Positions 50,774-61,779 of a stretch of 64,000 bases of DNA are shown here, piece after piece; the first letter of the stretch is position 1, and each line of letters starts with the position of its first letter. The notes below the pieces were generated by a model, which worked only from the letters and a program-made list of their open reading frames with translations, did no database searches and was not told the origin of the DNA. Source of the stretch: Diploptera punctata (lineage: Eukaryota > Arthropoda > Insecta > Blattodea > Blaberidae); contig JASPKZ010003434.1 in the NCBI GenBank assembly GCA_030220185.1, positions 1,240,001-1,304,000 on the forward strand, in the 5' to 3' direction. The translations under genes and the position numbers were made by a program.

Positions 50774-51547
50774 CAGAGTTGCCATCACCCAGTGAGAAAA
50801 AGTGGCTAAAACTGACTCCTAAGAACGACTAGAAATGGCTAAAATGCAAGAAGTTTTTATCCGTGAAGGAAGCTGTATTTCAAAACTTAAAAAAATGAAC
50901 TTTCAGTCTGTACTTCTGAAGTAAAATTATGTCAGTATTTTTCATTTACTCTATTCGAATTGATATATTTATAATATGATGACTGAATTATGAATATAAA
51001 ATCTATTTTAAGAAATAAATAGATATATTATTACAACGAAAGATTTTGCAGTTCTGAATTTTCAAAAAATATTAATTTTCCTTTTTAAGTGTATCTAACA
51101 TATTTTTATTCTCTTCTCACCAGAAATTCTACTTCTATGAGATATTTTTTGTTTATTTCTTACTCTCACTGAGTGGTGGTCTGAATAACTATGTATTCCC
51201 TCGTATATATAGACTTGAGCCTGTTCTACATTAATACATAGCTAACTGATTATTATAATCCAGGAGTACCATGAGAGGATGTCCACGTTTCTTTATGTAG
51301 GCCTATATTCTTTGGAAAGAAGGTACAAATTTTGCTAATTTATTTTTGTAGTCGCAAAATCTATCAATTTCCATCCGTTATTATTACAAAATTTATACAA
51401 AATAATCAATTTATAATAAAAATTGTTAGAAGTGAAGAAAAGGTGACAAATGACCAGAAAAGCTATTAGTGGCTTTTTTACAAATTTGTAGCTAGTTATT
51501 TTTTTAAAATGGCCAGCTAGCTACAAAGTGACTAATTGGCAATACTG
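50774..51547 (-). mobile_element. Non-autonomous hAT-like element, copy 1
   Basis: Collinear in reverse with 62055-62909. Ends are CAGAGTTGCCATCACCCAGT and, reversed, CAGTATTGCCAATTAGTCAC. Flanks CGATAATG and AGGTAATG (50766-50773, 51548-51555) match at 6 of 8. The interior has no transposase. The words AAAGTGGCTAAAA and GTGACAAATGACCAGAAAAG recur in both copies. It contains a TAGGCCTA insertion at 51298. Confidence 0.75.
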
Positions 51548-51569
51548 AGGTAATGTGGCATAGGGTCAC

Positions 51570-51790
51570 AATGTTATCTAAATTGGTTCACGAATAGATT
51601 CAAACCCGTCTGGTTCATTTTTTTTTTTTCAAGTAGTAAAGCTCTGAGTACCATTATGGTTTCTTTCGGAAGGGAAATAAAACCGTTGATACCGTGTCCT
51701 AGATTTACATATCGTAAAAGTCTCTAAGAGGTGAAATGAGAGGTGTCTGAACAAAATTTGCCGAACGTTTCACGCCCAGCTTTGAATAGC
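51570..51790 (+). mobile_element. Possible very diverged SINE-4
   Basis: GATTCAAACCCG resembles a B box, and GTCTCTAAGAGGTG followed by AAAATTTGCCGAACG resembles the SINE-4 body order. Weak match. Confidence 0.3.
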
Positions 51791-51799
51791 GACACTAAC

Positions 51800-52135
51800 G
51801 ATCTTATAATATTAAAGAGCTGTATAATTATTTACGTTTCATGGATTGAAACTGAGGTATTACAGATGAGTTGTGAAATCGGAACTTTCGAAACGAGTTC
51901 ATAACAATTTAAATTCTTGCAACGTAAGCCTGTTTATATCATGTTATGACGAATTTATTTTTTTAAACAAGTAGGCCTATATAATGTAAAAGCATATTAA
52001 ACAACCTATACGGAATAACTCCTAAAATGTGTTCAAATTGATCCTTATGTAAAGTTGAAGCTATTAACAGAATATTCTTTCATGATAAAATATAAATAAT
52101 AGTAAGGTCAAACATATACAAATATCTAATAGGCC
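51800..52135. other. Unassigned DNA
   Basis: AT-rich, one TAGGCCTA at 51972, nothing else recognised. Confidence 0.5.
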
Positions 52136-52783
52136 CCTATATAAAAATGAATGTTTGTTTTTTTGTTTGTTCATACTTAATGCGCGGCCATACCGTTGAT
52201 CCGATTGTGATGGGGCTTTTTGCAAAATGTTCAGGAGATTCCGGGATGAACATAAGCTATAAGAGAGTTGTGATACACAACTCCTAAACCTTTAAAAATC
52301 GCCCTTTGTAGTGGAAAACGTGGAAAAAGTAGCTCTTTGGACGATTAAATGGCTTACGCTGCCTAAACCATAACAAATACACAAAATTAATGTACACAGA
52401 ATTGAATACCTCAAAAAGCTCTACAAAAAAGTCCCCGACAGCATATGTTTATCTCTTACGGATAACTCATAATAATCATTTTTGTCTTTCATTGATGCCA
52501 TAAAGATCGAGACAAGTACGTAGATTCCTGTGCAAGCATAGCAGCACATGACGGGTATTCTTTTATGGATAACCCACAATAACGAATTTTGTCTTTCAGC
52601 TCATTTATGCCAAGACGATCGGGATGAGTAGATTTCCGGACAACGCCGGGTAAACAGCACGGGGTATCTAAAAAAATATAAATTTATATTTTTTTTCCTT
52701 TTACTTATTCAAGTAAACATAAAGGCACATTAATTTTAATTTATTTAGGCGTAGCAACGCACGCCGGCGGGTATTAACTAGTA
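52136..52783 (+). mobile_element. Helitron-like non-autonomous repeat, copy with 3' end
   Basis: Starts CCTATATAAAAATGAATG, shares GTTGATCCGATTGTGATGGG and CTATAAGAGAGTTGTGATAC with 11003-11946, has one and a half tandem units, and ends GGCGTAGCAACGCACGCCGG, then a short GC-rich inverted stretch and CTAG before T (52778-52782). A terminal CTAG after a hairpin and no inverted ends fit Helitrons. The canonical 5' TC is not intact. Confidence 0.6.
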
Positions 52784-53297
52784 TGCTAATAACAATTATT
52801 AGTCATTGTATAAATTCACAGTTATGAATGTGTTAATAGATACTTGTAATACTCGTATTAGGTCTATATGCAATAATGGGATAGGGTACATGAACATCGA
52901 TTCAATCACAAATGCCAATTGACAAATTAATGTAAAGGTAATAATAACAAGAATTAATCATCTCAATTTAAAAAAAATATATTTATTCAAGTCGACGTTT
53001 CAATCTCCTTGTGTGAGATCATTTTCAAGACAGTTGACATGATTATTTATAAAACATAGTTATCATCAGGGAGCGGGGTTTGAGTAAGCAAACAGACGCT
53101 TCATATTACCTGCCACACGGAGTATGTACTGTGCAGGACACTTCCTGTACAACATAGTGTCTCGTAGTGACTGTTTCATTTATTCATTTCACACAGAGTA
53201 GTAAATAACTATGGAAATATGTCTAACGCAAATTAGAGTAATACCTCAAAATCATCATCAGCACAATTAACATCGTTTGTAGAGAAATTTGGCACAA

Positions 53298-54640
53298 ATG
53301 GCGAAACCATCCTGTAAGGTATGTCACATAGAGCTCAAAGGAAGTTTCAAACATCATGTTAAACAAGAAAACACAAGGAAAATGTTGCATTGTTAGGAAA
53401 AAAGCAAAAGGGAAGACTTAGCTTCAACCTCCGCAGACTCAAACTACAGATTAGAATTGTTCTATGATTTGTGTCTTGCATTAATAAGGGCCGATATTCC
53501 TTTAAAATAAATATAGCATCCTTGTTTCGTAGCTTTCGTAAGCAAATACTAACAGAAAAATGCCTTCAGAAACACAATTTCGAAAAACATATCTCCAACA
53601 ACCTATGAAAAATGCCTAAATTACATAAAGGATGAAAATAGAACGATTTTTGTGTTTATAGACGAAACAATAGGTGCCGCTCATAGGTCAATCGATACTA
53701 TTATTGTAGGTACCCTAACGTCTGATGGTCCAGCTAAAACATTTCTCTTGACATCCGAAGAGATGGAGGAGGTTAACCACTCTGCAATTACTCGCTTGTT
53801 TAATGATTCATTGTCCCTCCTGTGGCCTGCCATATTAACAAAGAAAATATTTTGCTATTTGTTACGGATGGGGCTGCATATATGAGAAAAGCTGCTACAA
53901 CAATATAGCAATCATATTCAAAATTAATACATTTAACAAGTCTAGCACATGGTTTCCACCGAGTTGAGAAAGAAATTATAGCATGTTTTCCGGATGTTGA
54001 TACATTTATAAACAACTTGAAAAAGATTTTTCTCAAGGGACCATCAAGATTTGAAATATTTAAATTAATGGCACCTTGGATTCCCCTGCCTCCACAGCCA
54101 ATTGTAACTCGGTAGGGACCATAGCTACAGGCTGCACTATACTATGCCCTATATTACGACAAAATTGAAGCATAATTAATGTATTTGAGGATACAAAAAA
54201 TCTCGCTATACGTGCAGTGAAGCAAATAATTTCACCAGCTTTGTTTGAAGGCTTTCTTATATTCCAAATAATTTCAGTAAGGTTGCAACTATAATACAAA
54301 ATGTACAATAATCTAAACTAACAATGCCGGAAGCTCTCGAGATAATAGAACAAGTTTCAAAAACACTCAGTAAAAGTACAAGTGGGAACTGTTAAAGAAA
54401 GAGTAGCAAATAAACTTAAAAGTGTTCTAAGAAGAATACTGGTACGCAGAAATGTGCAAAATGAGGGACCTGTTGCTCAGTCAGGGAAATTTCAAGCAAC
54501 CCTGATACATTGATTTTTTTTATTTGCTCCTATTACGTCGTGCAACGTGGAACGTAGTTTTTCAAAATATAAAAATTGTCTACGTGCTAATCGCATGAGA
54601 TTTACTTTCATTCATTTCGGAAGTGCATTATTGTACATTT
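53298..54640 (+). pseudogene. hAT-superfamily transposase, multiple frameshifts
   Basis: Starts MAKPSCKVCHIELKGSFKHH, a BED-like zinc-binding start. Then IFVFIDETIGAAHRSIDTII (first acidic residue), VGTLTSDGPAKTFLLTSEEM, ILLFVTDGAAYMRKA (second), SLAHGFHRVEKEIIACFPDV (the CLAHxxHRV-type motif with Cys changed to Ser), KKIFLKGPSRFEIFKLMAPW and IPLPPQPIVTR. Near 54525-54610 comes the C-terminal SCNVERSFSKYKNCLRANRM dimerisation motif. At least five stops or shifts. Confidence 0.85.
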
Positions 54641-54649
54641 GTCCCGTAC

Positions 54650-54930
54650 CGAGTGGTTAAGGCAGGAAGCCTTGGCGCAGAGCTATCTCCATGAGGGAAG
54701 AAATTTTCTTTTGGTATTTCGGCCAGTATGGGACCGGTGCCCACAGAGCATCGTGAGGCATTTGGGTAGCTACAATAAATAGCTGTTCCAGATTGAGAAA
54801 CCAGCTATAACTCGACATGCTGACCACATGTCGCCCCTACACTGGCTAGATGATCGTCTACCTCTGTGTGTGTGACGCTAGCAGCCGGCTGGTAGACTAA
54901 GGGGCTTCTAAGCCTGTTGCGCCATGTAAT
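54650..54930 (+). mobile_element. SINE-6 copy inside hAT
   Basis: A box ACCGAGTGGTTAAGGCAGGA, B box region deleted (CAGAGCTATCTCCATGAGGG), GTATGGGACCGGTGCCCACA, GGGTAGCTACAATAAATAGC, ACATGCTGACCACATGTCGC and a terminal CTAAGCCTGTTGCGCC. Confidence 0.82.
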
Positions 54931-55244
54931 TTATTTATTTTATTATTGTTCATTGCAATAATTGTAATCATGATGTATAAGAAAATCTTTCTGAACTTTA
55001 AACCCTTATTCAAAATGAAGTAGTATTATTGCACACTACAAATAACAAAACATAGGATTGTTTGCTTCCTTCTATAATTTTTTAACCTGGTATAACTTTT
55101 TTTGAAGCAGGGTGTAATGCCTTCCGCCGAACATCATTTTGTTTATATTGAACACTTCAAGATCACAGGTACGTCATCCCTCCTTATATTCCATGCATTC
55201 TTAACTTCATTGAATAGGCCCTACTTACTAGAACCCCGCTCCCT

Positions 55245-55607
55245 GTTTTCATTACCAAGACAATTTTTTTTACATATTTAAAATTTCAATTTATAAATAA
55301 AAATATTTTAACAAAGAATCACATGTTCCACACCATTCACTCAAATCTTTTTGTTTATTCAATGCTTTATTTTGTTCTTTTTTTACTGAAATAACGATTA
55401 GGGGCCTAAGTCTTGTTATTATTATTATTATTATTATTTATTATTATTATTATTAACTACTCTCAGGGAATAATATGCATAAAACATTTTAAATAATGTA
55501 AAGGTGTTAAGAGTAAAGTGAAATTATATATTTTTGTTAGCCTTAAAATGAAATAAGTGGATGATATGAATGTAATTATTTATAATTTATTTGTATATTA
55601 TTATATA
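55245..55607. other. Unassigned DNA with TTA microsatellite
   Basis: TTA repeats at 55411-55455. Nothing else recognised before LINE-C. Confidence 0.6.
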
Positions 55608-55619
55608 GACTATAACTTG

Positions 55620-56296
55620 CAGAAAGGTATGTATGAACTTAACAACATTACAGAAGAATATGGATTGAAGATATCTACAGAGAAAACAAAAATGATGGCA
55701 TTTCAAGGTGTATATCCTGTCAGAAGTAAAATTGTACTTGACAATACATTTTGGAGCAGGTGAATAATTTTACATATCTAGGATGCAATATCTCATATGA
55801 AAAAGAAAAGGATGTAAATGCAAAACTATCTAAATTTTTAAAAAATTTAGGGTTAATAAATTCTATCTTCAAGCCACAGTTAGTCCAAAAACATTCAAGA
55901 CTAAAAGTGTATAAAACACTGGCTCTTCCAACTCTTTTGTATGGTAGCGAAGTATGGACGTTGAAACAAAAAGATATACAGAAACTTAGATCTGCTGAAA
56001 TGAGATACCTTCGGAGGACTGCAGGATACACACTACTAGATCACAAAAAAGTGAAGACATCTAAGAAGAATTACACATGAAACCTTTAGAAAACAAAATT
56101 TCTGATTATAAGTCAAGATGGATGCAACATGTTCATCGAATGGAAGATCACAGGATACCCAAACAAATGTTAAGATATCAATCTGCAGGAAGAAGAAGAC
56201 CGGACGTCCACACATAAGACTTCTGGATGGTATTTCTCTTGAGGCCAAAACAGGTCAACAAATGGCCTAAATTCGTGAATGTACTATGATGATGTT
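55620..56296 (+). mobile_element. LINE-C copy with 12-bp TSD
   Basis: GACTATAACTTG at 55608-55619 and 56297-56308. Encodes NNITEEYGLKISTEKTKMMA, PVRSKIVLDN, FTYLGCNISYEKEKDVNAKL, KVYKTLALPTLLYGSEVWTL and LRSAEMRYLRRTAGYTLLDH, then decays through MQHVHRMEDHRIPKQ-like and AGRRRPDVH-like parts to ATGATGATG. 5'-truncated, two or three frame breaks. Confidence 0.92.
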
Positions 56297-56495
56297 GACT
56301 ATAACTTGACTATTGTCTGTAGAATATTGAGCCCCCTTGCTTATTTTCTTATAAATTGTCATTACGTTTAGCAGGTTTATTCGTATCTCGGTGAATGTTT
56401 CGACTTCTTGGAAATACATAGGCCTAATTTATTAGTTGTATCACAGTAGGCCTATCTAATATTGTATGTTCCATTTGTTTCAATCTTTATGAGAC

Positions 56496-56496
56496 C

Positions 56497-56552
<56 letters not shown>

Positions 56553-56656
56553 TTATTTAAACTGGCATAGTTAAGGTCATAAGGCCTTCTCTTCCAACCA
56601 ACCAGCGAAAAATATTAAATACTGTACAGAAAAAAAATACACAAGTTCATAATATA
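56496..56656 (-). mobile_element. LINE-D 3' end hosting the full-length RTE-A
   Basis: An AAT tract (56498-56552), then TTATTTAAACTGGCATAGTT and AAGGTCATAAGGCCTTCTCT. The RTE-A insertion starts 17 bp after the last recognisable part. The DNA beyond the RTE (59730-60070) may be more of the same LINE-D, but I could not match it. Confidence 0.75.
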
Positions 56657-56697
56657 GAATAAATAGATATACTTACTTACTTACTTACTCACTGGCA

Positions 56698-58180
56698 CTA
56701 TCGAACCCGTAGGTTCATGGCCGCGCGGACATAAGCTCTCCATACATCCCTATCCTGAGCTAATGCTTTCCAATCATTTCCTGTATAATCTACTTCCCTC
56801 AAATCATAGTTAATGTTATTCTCCCACCTCATTCTTGGTCTACCAACTGGGCGTTTTCCCTCTGGCTTCCCTACAAGAAGCTTCCATGCACGTCTTTCAT
56901 TCCCCATGCGTGCAACATGTCCTGCCCATCGCAGTCTACGAGACTTGACTGTTCTTATTATATCTGGCTTCCTATAAAGACCATGTAGTTCATTGTTGCA
57001 TATTCTTCTCCATTCACCTGTCTGTTCATCTCTCTTTGGTCCAAAAATCCTCCTAAGTACTTTATTCTCAAATACCTGTAATCTCCTTTTCCTCCCTTAA
57101 AGTAAGAGTCCATGTTTTCGCACCATATAAAATAACTGGTAGAATAATAGTTTTATATATTTTAAGTTTAACGTTTTTTGAAAGGAGTTGGGACATCAAG
57201 AGTCTCTGCAATGCATAATAGCACGCATTTCCAGAATTGAACCTATGTTTAATTTCTTTGTGCATCTCATTCCTATTTGTGATTATTGTTCCTAGGTATT
57301 TGAATTCAGCCACTTCCTCAAAATTTCCCTCATTTGTCATTAGCTGTCCATTTCCATTATATAATGTAGTTCTACGTGTGACCATATATTTAGTTTTATT
57401 GATATTTACTTCCAGTCGTAAGTTCTTTAGTAATACTCAATAGTGTGTGCGTATTGTCCTTTAGTATCTCCTCACTATCAGCCAACAATTCTACATACAT
57501 CAGCATAAACTAACTGTTTATTAATACCATTGAGTTGTAAGCCTTCCTCATTCTCTAAAGATTTAATGGCATGCTCTAGTACAAAATTAAATAGTAGAGG
57601 AGATAGTGCATCCTCCTTGCTTCAACCCATTCTGGATTTCAAAAGTGTCCGAAAACTCTTTGCCTACACGCACCCTACTCTTTGTGCCATTTAGACACAT
57701 TCGTATAAGTCTAACTAACTTTTTAGGAATTCCGAACTCCAGCAGGATACTATATAACTTCTCCCTCTTAATTGAATCATATGCTTTTTTGAAATCTACA
57801 CACAGTTGATGTACAGTACCATTATATTCCCATTTCTTTTCTAAAATCTGTCTTATACTAAAAATCTGATCTGTTGTAGACCTGTTTCTTGTAAATGCAC
57901 ATTGATAGTCTCCTAGAATGTCATCAATATAGGGAGTAAGTCTGCTGACTAATATATTTGTTAGAATTTTGTTCGAAGTTGAAAGTAATGAGATGCCCTT
58001 GTAGTTGTTGCAATCAGTTTTATCTCCTTTCTTATAAATTGGTACGATAATTGATTCTTTCCATTCATCTGGAAGAGCTTCTTTTTCCCAAATCATACTA
58101 AGCAACCAGCGTATCTTGTCCATCAATTTTCTCCCCCCTGATTTTATCAGTTCTGCTGGGATCTCATCTGAACCTGATGC
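56698..58180 (-). pseudogene. RTE-A reverse transcriptase and C-terminal region, frameshifted
   Basis: 58126-57587 holds IRWLLSMIWEKEALPDEWKE, YKGISLLSTSNKILTNILVS, YQCAFTRNRSTTDQIFSIRQ, VDFKKAYDSIKREKLYSILL (first catalytic Asp) and FEIQNGLKQGG. An extra G near 57610 shifts the frame. The active-site box near 57500 reads YAD followed by altered sequence, so YADD is lost. 57385-57068 and 56907-56698 continue with EFKYLGTIITNRNEMHKEIK, GKPEGKRPVGRPRMRW and MNLRVR. The copy cannot encode an active polymerase. Confidence 0.92.
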
Positions 58181-59631
58181 TTATACATCTTCAATTTATC
58201 TATCGCCATTTCAACCTCTAATGCACTTGGCTCTGCGACTAGCATTTCTGCTGTCTGTAACTTATCCTCCTCAATGTCCTGTTCTGTATGTACATTTAAT
58301 AGGTGATTAAAGTAACTTTTCCATCTATTTAATATACTCCTGGAGTCTGCAATCATATCCCCATTATCATTCCGAATTATGTTTGTTCTAGCCTGAAACC
58401 CTTTCTTCTCTATACTAATTCCCTGATATAATTCTCTAATGTTCCTATTTTTTGCATTCATTTCAAGATCATTAATCTTCTCTCTCAAATATTCCCTCTT
58501 TTTACTCTTTAGTAACTTGGTGGTTTCCCGTCTGACACTACCCAATTGCTCTAAATTTACCTCATTTGGCTCGTGTAACCATTTCATTTTTGCTAGCTTT
58601 CTTTTCTTTACAATGTCGGCACATTCCTCATCAAACCATTTCTTGTTTTGCCTCTTTTTTAAACAACCAATGCTTTCTGATACTGACAATTTAATAGCAT
58701 CTCTTATAGCCTCCCATTCTTTATTTATATCAGTTTCTTCTTCAGTTGTCACATTGTCATCTGAAGATTCCAGTACTTCAAATCTATTAGCAATTTTGAT
58801 TTGGTATTCTTGCCGCATTTCATCATTTTTCAAGTTTTTTAATTCATATTTTACAGAATCATCTTTAGCATTTGTTCCTCTCATAAGCGACAGCCGTTGT
58901 CTGATTTTCACTCTGACCAGATGATGATCCGAATTGCAGTCTGTCCCTCTAACTGATCTAACATCGGTGATGCTACTGTGCCAGCGTTTATCCACTAATG
59001 CATGATCTATCTGGTTCCGAGTTTCTCCATCTGGGGACGTCCAGGTGTATTTATGAATATCCTTATGCTGAAATGTTGTGCTTTTAACAATGAGATTCTT
59101 TGATGTGGCAAATGTGACTAATCTAACCCCGTTGTCGTTACTATCTTCATGAAGACTGAATTTGCCTATTGTTGGTTTGAATATATCTTCCCGCCCCACT
59201 TTTGCATTAAAATCTCCTAAGACAATTTTCATATGATACCGTGAAAGGCTATCAAATATGCATTCTAATTCTTCATAGAACTCATCCTTGATCTTGTCAT
59301 CTTTATCTTCTGTGGGGGCATGCACATTTACAATTATAAAATCATGTCGTTTACCCTTTAGAATTATGTATGATACCCTATCACTAACAAACTTAATATC
59401 TCGGATAGCGGATAGGATCCTCCTCCTGACTAAAAAACCCGTTCCAAATGCAGGTCTTTCTGCACCCCCGTAGTATAATGCAAAGCTTCCTGATTCCTGA
59501 CTACCTTCTCCTGGCCACCTAACTTCCTGTAAAGCGACTATATCCAAGGGCGATTTATCTAGTTCCCGCGTTAATATCTCTAGTGCCCCGCTACTGTATA
59601 AAGTCCTAACATTCCATGTTCCTAAGAACAT
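58147..59631 (-). CDS. RTE-A AP-type endonuclease and linker, 494-residue frame
   Basis: Residues 1-240 form an exonuclease-endonuclease-phosphatase domain: GTWNVRTLY (Asn7), IVALQEVRW (Glu36), GTGFLVRRRILSAI, FIIVNVHAPTEDKDD, KIVLGDFNAKVG (Asp140, Asn142), TWTSPDGETRNQIDHALVDK (Asp209) and NSDHHLVRVK (Asp235-His236). All catalytic positions I can name are kept. Residues 250-460 are a charged linker (KKRQNKKWFDEECADIVKKR). The frame leaves the RT frame near 58180 by one missing base. In the family this enzyme nicks target DNA to prime reverse transcription. The first Met sits at the start of the domain, so I accept it. Confidence 0.93.
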   Translation of the reverse strand: MFLGTWNVRTLYSSGALEILTRELDKSPLDIVALQEVRWPGEGSQESGSFALYYGGAERPAFGTGFLVRRRILSAIRDIKFVSDRVSYIILKGKRHDFIIVNVHAPTEDKDDKIKDEFYEELECIFDSLSRYHMKIVLGDFNAKVGREDIFKPTIGKFSLHEDSNDNGVRLVTFATSKNLIVKSTTFQHKDIHKYTWTSPDGETRNQIDHALVDKRWHSSITDVRSVRGTDCNSDHHLVRVKIRQRLSLMRGTNAKDDSVKYELKNLKNDEMRQEYQIKIANRFEVLESSDDNVTTEEETDINKEWEAIRDAIKLSVSESIGCLKKRQNKKWFDEECADIVKKRKLAKMKWLHEPNEVNLEQLGSVRRETTKLLKSKKREYLREKINDLEMNAKNRNIRELYQGISIEKKGFQARTNIIRNDNGDMIADSRSILNRWKSYFNHLLNVHTEQDIEEDKLQTAEMLVAEPSALEVEMAIDKLKMYKHQVQMRSQQN

Positions 59632-59729
59632 GTCCCTGTGTTTGAGCCTTTGGCATGGGTTCCCTGAAGTAGTCCCCGCCCGGAGAACCGAATGGGGGAC
59701 TATTTGACCTCCGGAATAAATAGATATAC

Positions 59730-60075
59730 TATTTATAAATACAAATGAAGTGTGAAGTATGATGTTCCTGTGCGATCGTGTACTAAAACTGTGATTTAGA
59801 GGTCAGGAGATGCAAGCGAGAAGATAAGTTGCATGGAGTAGATGCAGCTTATGGATAATTTTAAATAGCTAAATAAGGGAATGCATTTTTATTTTCTCAT
59901 GGAGATGAGCCACCATAGTTCGCGGAAGTACGAACATTGAGTACATATCCGATACGCATTATAAATACATTGAAATAAGACATAGTATGAAATGAAATAA
60001 AATACCTATAATATTTAATCCCAAACAATATCAAAGATTAGTAAGCCTCATATACATAAAAACGAACAAACTCCA
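59730..60075. other. Right flank of RTE-A insertion, unassigned
   Basis: Probably the continuation of LINE-D, given the TSD geometry, but no coding motif is legible on the minus strand. Confidence 0.4.
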
Positions 60076-60076
60076 T

Positions 60077-60228
60077 GGCGAGACAGGCCTGGAAGACTCT
60101 TGGCCTACAGGCTGCTGGTCTCACATCGACATGGGTTAATCACAGAGGTAGACGATCATACAGCCAATGTAGGGGTGACATGTGATCACCATGTCGGGTC
60201 CCCCAGCCGTTATAGCTGATTTTCTCAG
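60077..60228 (-). mobile_element. SINE-6 3' fragment (minus)
   Basis: GGCGAGACAGGCCTGGAAGA, CAGGCTGCTGGTCTCACATC, GGGTGACATGTGATCACCAT and GTCGGGTCCCCCAGCCGTTA match the 3' half of SINE-6. The head is missing; RTE-A copy m follows. Confidence 0.8.
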
Positions 60229-60237
60229 AGTATATAC

Positions 60238-61172
60238 TGTATTTTATTTGCTATTTGTACCAGAGCATGCCATTGAATCTTTAGAGGATAAAGAAGGCTT
60301 ACAACTCTATGGTATTAATACATTGTTTATGCTGATGGTGTAGTATTATTAGGCGATAGTGAGGAGAGATCATCTGTATTCAGTAACACTAAGAAATTGA
60401 AACTGGAAGTTAACATCAATAAAACTAAATATATGGGCTCACATAGAAATACTTCATATAGTGTATATAATCAGCTAATGATAAATGAGGAAAAAAATGA
60501 AGAAATGCTGAATTCAAATACCTATGAACAATAATTACAAGTAGGAATGAGATGCACAAAGAAATTAAACATTGGTTCAATTCTGGAAATGCATGCTATT
60601 ATGCAACATAGGGACTCTTGACGTTAAGCAGAAAATATATAAAAAAACCGTTATTCTACCAGTTATATTGCATGGATGCGAAACATGGACTCATACTTCA
60701 AGGGAAGAAATGATAAATATAATTTCTTCCCTTAAAATATGAGTCCATGTTTCGCATCCATGCAATATTAATATTACGAGTATTTGAGAATAAAGTTCTT
60801 AGGAATTTTTTTAGACCAAAGAGAGATGAACAGAACAGGTGAATGGAGAAGACTACATAACAGTGAACTACATGATCTTCATAGGAAGGCAGATATAATA
60901 AGAACAGTTAACAGACTGCGATGGGAAGGACATGTGGCATGAATGGAGAATGAAAGATGTGCATGAAAGCTTCTTGTAGGAAAACCAGAGGGACAACGCC
61001 CAGTTGGTAAACCAAGAATGAGGTGGGAGAATAACATTAACTATGATTTGAGGGAAGTAGATTATACAGGGGATGATTTGAAAACATTAGCTTAGGATAG
61101 GGATGTATGGAGAGATTATGTCCGCGCGGCCATGAACCTATGGGTTCGATAGTGCCAGTGAGTTAGTTACTT
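60238..61172 (+). mobile_element. RTE-A copy m with internal 47-bp hairpin
   Basis: Starts in RT (FVPEHAIESLEDKEGLQLYG-like), passes a damaged YADD area (TTTATGCTGATGGTGTAGTA), AAACATTGGTTCAATTCTGG, a perfect-looking inverted duplication around the YGCETWT codons (60665-60768), then GGTGAATGGAGAAGACTACA, the C-terminal block and CGATAGTGCCAGTGAGTTAG. Many stops. Confidence 0.88.
60665..60768. repeat. 47-bp inverted duplication (hairpin)
   Basis: Left arm 60665-60711 and right arm 60722-60768 are reverse complements with two mismatches (ATATTGCATGGATGCGAAAC at the outside). The loop is 10 bases. Other RTE-A copies have only the left arm. Confidence 0.9.
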
Positions 61173-61371
61173 ATAAGCAGGTATTACATGTTTTAGTATT
61201 TGATCATATTATAACACGAAATTCCATCGAAAAATAATTCCATAGGGTTGGTACTTGATTTCTGTTGATGCAGTGCTGTTGGGAAAGAGACTACGTCATA
61301 CATTGACCTCTTTGTTAATGCGAAATAAATACTGTACGTTGACTGTAAGATGATATTAGAAGTTTGAATTG

Positions 61372-61440
61372 TCAAAAGTGGGAGCTTTGACCTCCAATTA
61401 CTTTTAAGTGCTTCCTAAGGTCTGTAGTGAGATCACTTAA
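61372..61440 (+). mobile_element. SINE-3 3' end fragment
   Basis: AAAAGTGGGAGCTTTGACCT and GGTCTGTAGTGAGATCACTT match the last 70 bases of SINE-3. Confidence 0.7.
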
Positions 61441-61779
61441 CCTTTTATTGTATCGTTAGAATCAGATCACTAGAAAACATTGGGGTAAATTCGAGTGTTT
61501 AGTTACATTTAGTGAATTCCAATATTCATTTTGTGTGTTTCTCATGTTTTTGTTTCAGTGTTTTTAAAATGTTTTTTTTTTAATTTTTAGCACACATTTG
61601 TCTAATATTTAGTGCACGCAAGATAAATAATTTAAGTTTTTTAGCAAATAAAAACCTGGCCCCTACTTATCAAATATGTAATTAAACTGAAATTCGATAA
61701 ACAGAAAACTATAAAATCAATATAATACAACATTGTATTAAAATATCTCAATAATGGCAACAAATATGTCTAATCATTA
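61441..61779. other. Unassigned DNA
   Basis: No recognised feature. Confidence 0.5.

Larger units (their letters stand above)
53067..55244 (+). mobile_element. hAT transposon with TIRs and 8-bp TSD
   Basis: Ends CAGGGAGCGGGGTTTGAGTA and, reversed from 55244, AGGGAGCGGGGTTCTAGTAA. Flanks GTTATCAT (53059-53066) and GTTTTCAT (55245-55252) match at 7 of 8. It encodes a broken hAT transposase and carries a SINE-6 copy at 54650-54930. The superfamily is supported independently by TSD length and protein motifs. Confidence 0.88.
56673..59713 (-). mobile_element. RTE-A full-length copy, 3.04 kb, 16-bp TSD
   Basis: The direct repeat GAATAAATAGATATAC lies at 56657-56672 and 59714-59729. On the minus strand the element starts at about 59713 (GGAGGTCAAATAGTCCCCCA), has an 80-bp leader, one endonuclease-RT-C-terminus coding region (59631-56698) and ends GGGTTCGATAGTGCCAGTGA plus GTAA repeats. 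The single-ORF plan, simple-repeat tail and CFDP2/BovB-like endonuclease place it in the RTE clade. It serves as the reference for all fragments here. Confidence 0.96.

Noticed and set aside
58439..58924. 161-residue plus-strand ORF
   Set aside because: Antisense shadow of the RTE-A endonuclease-linker frame, which has the recognisable domain.
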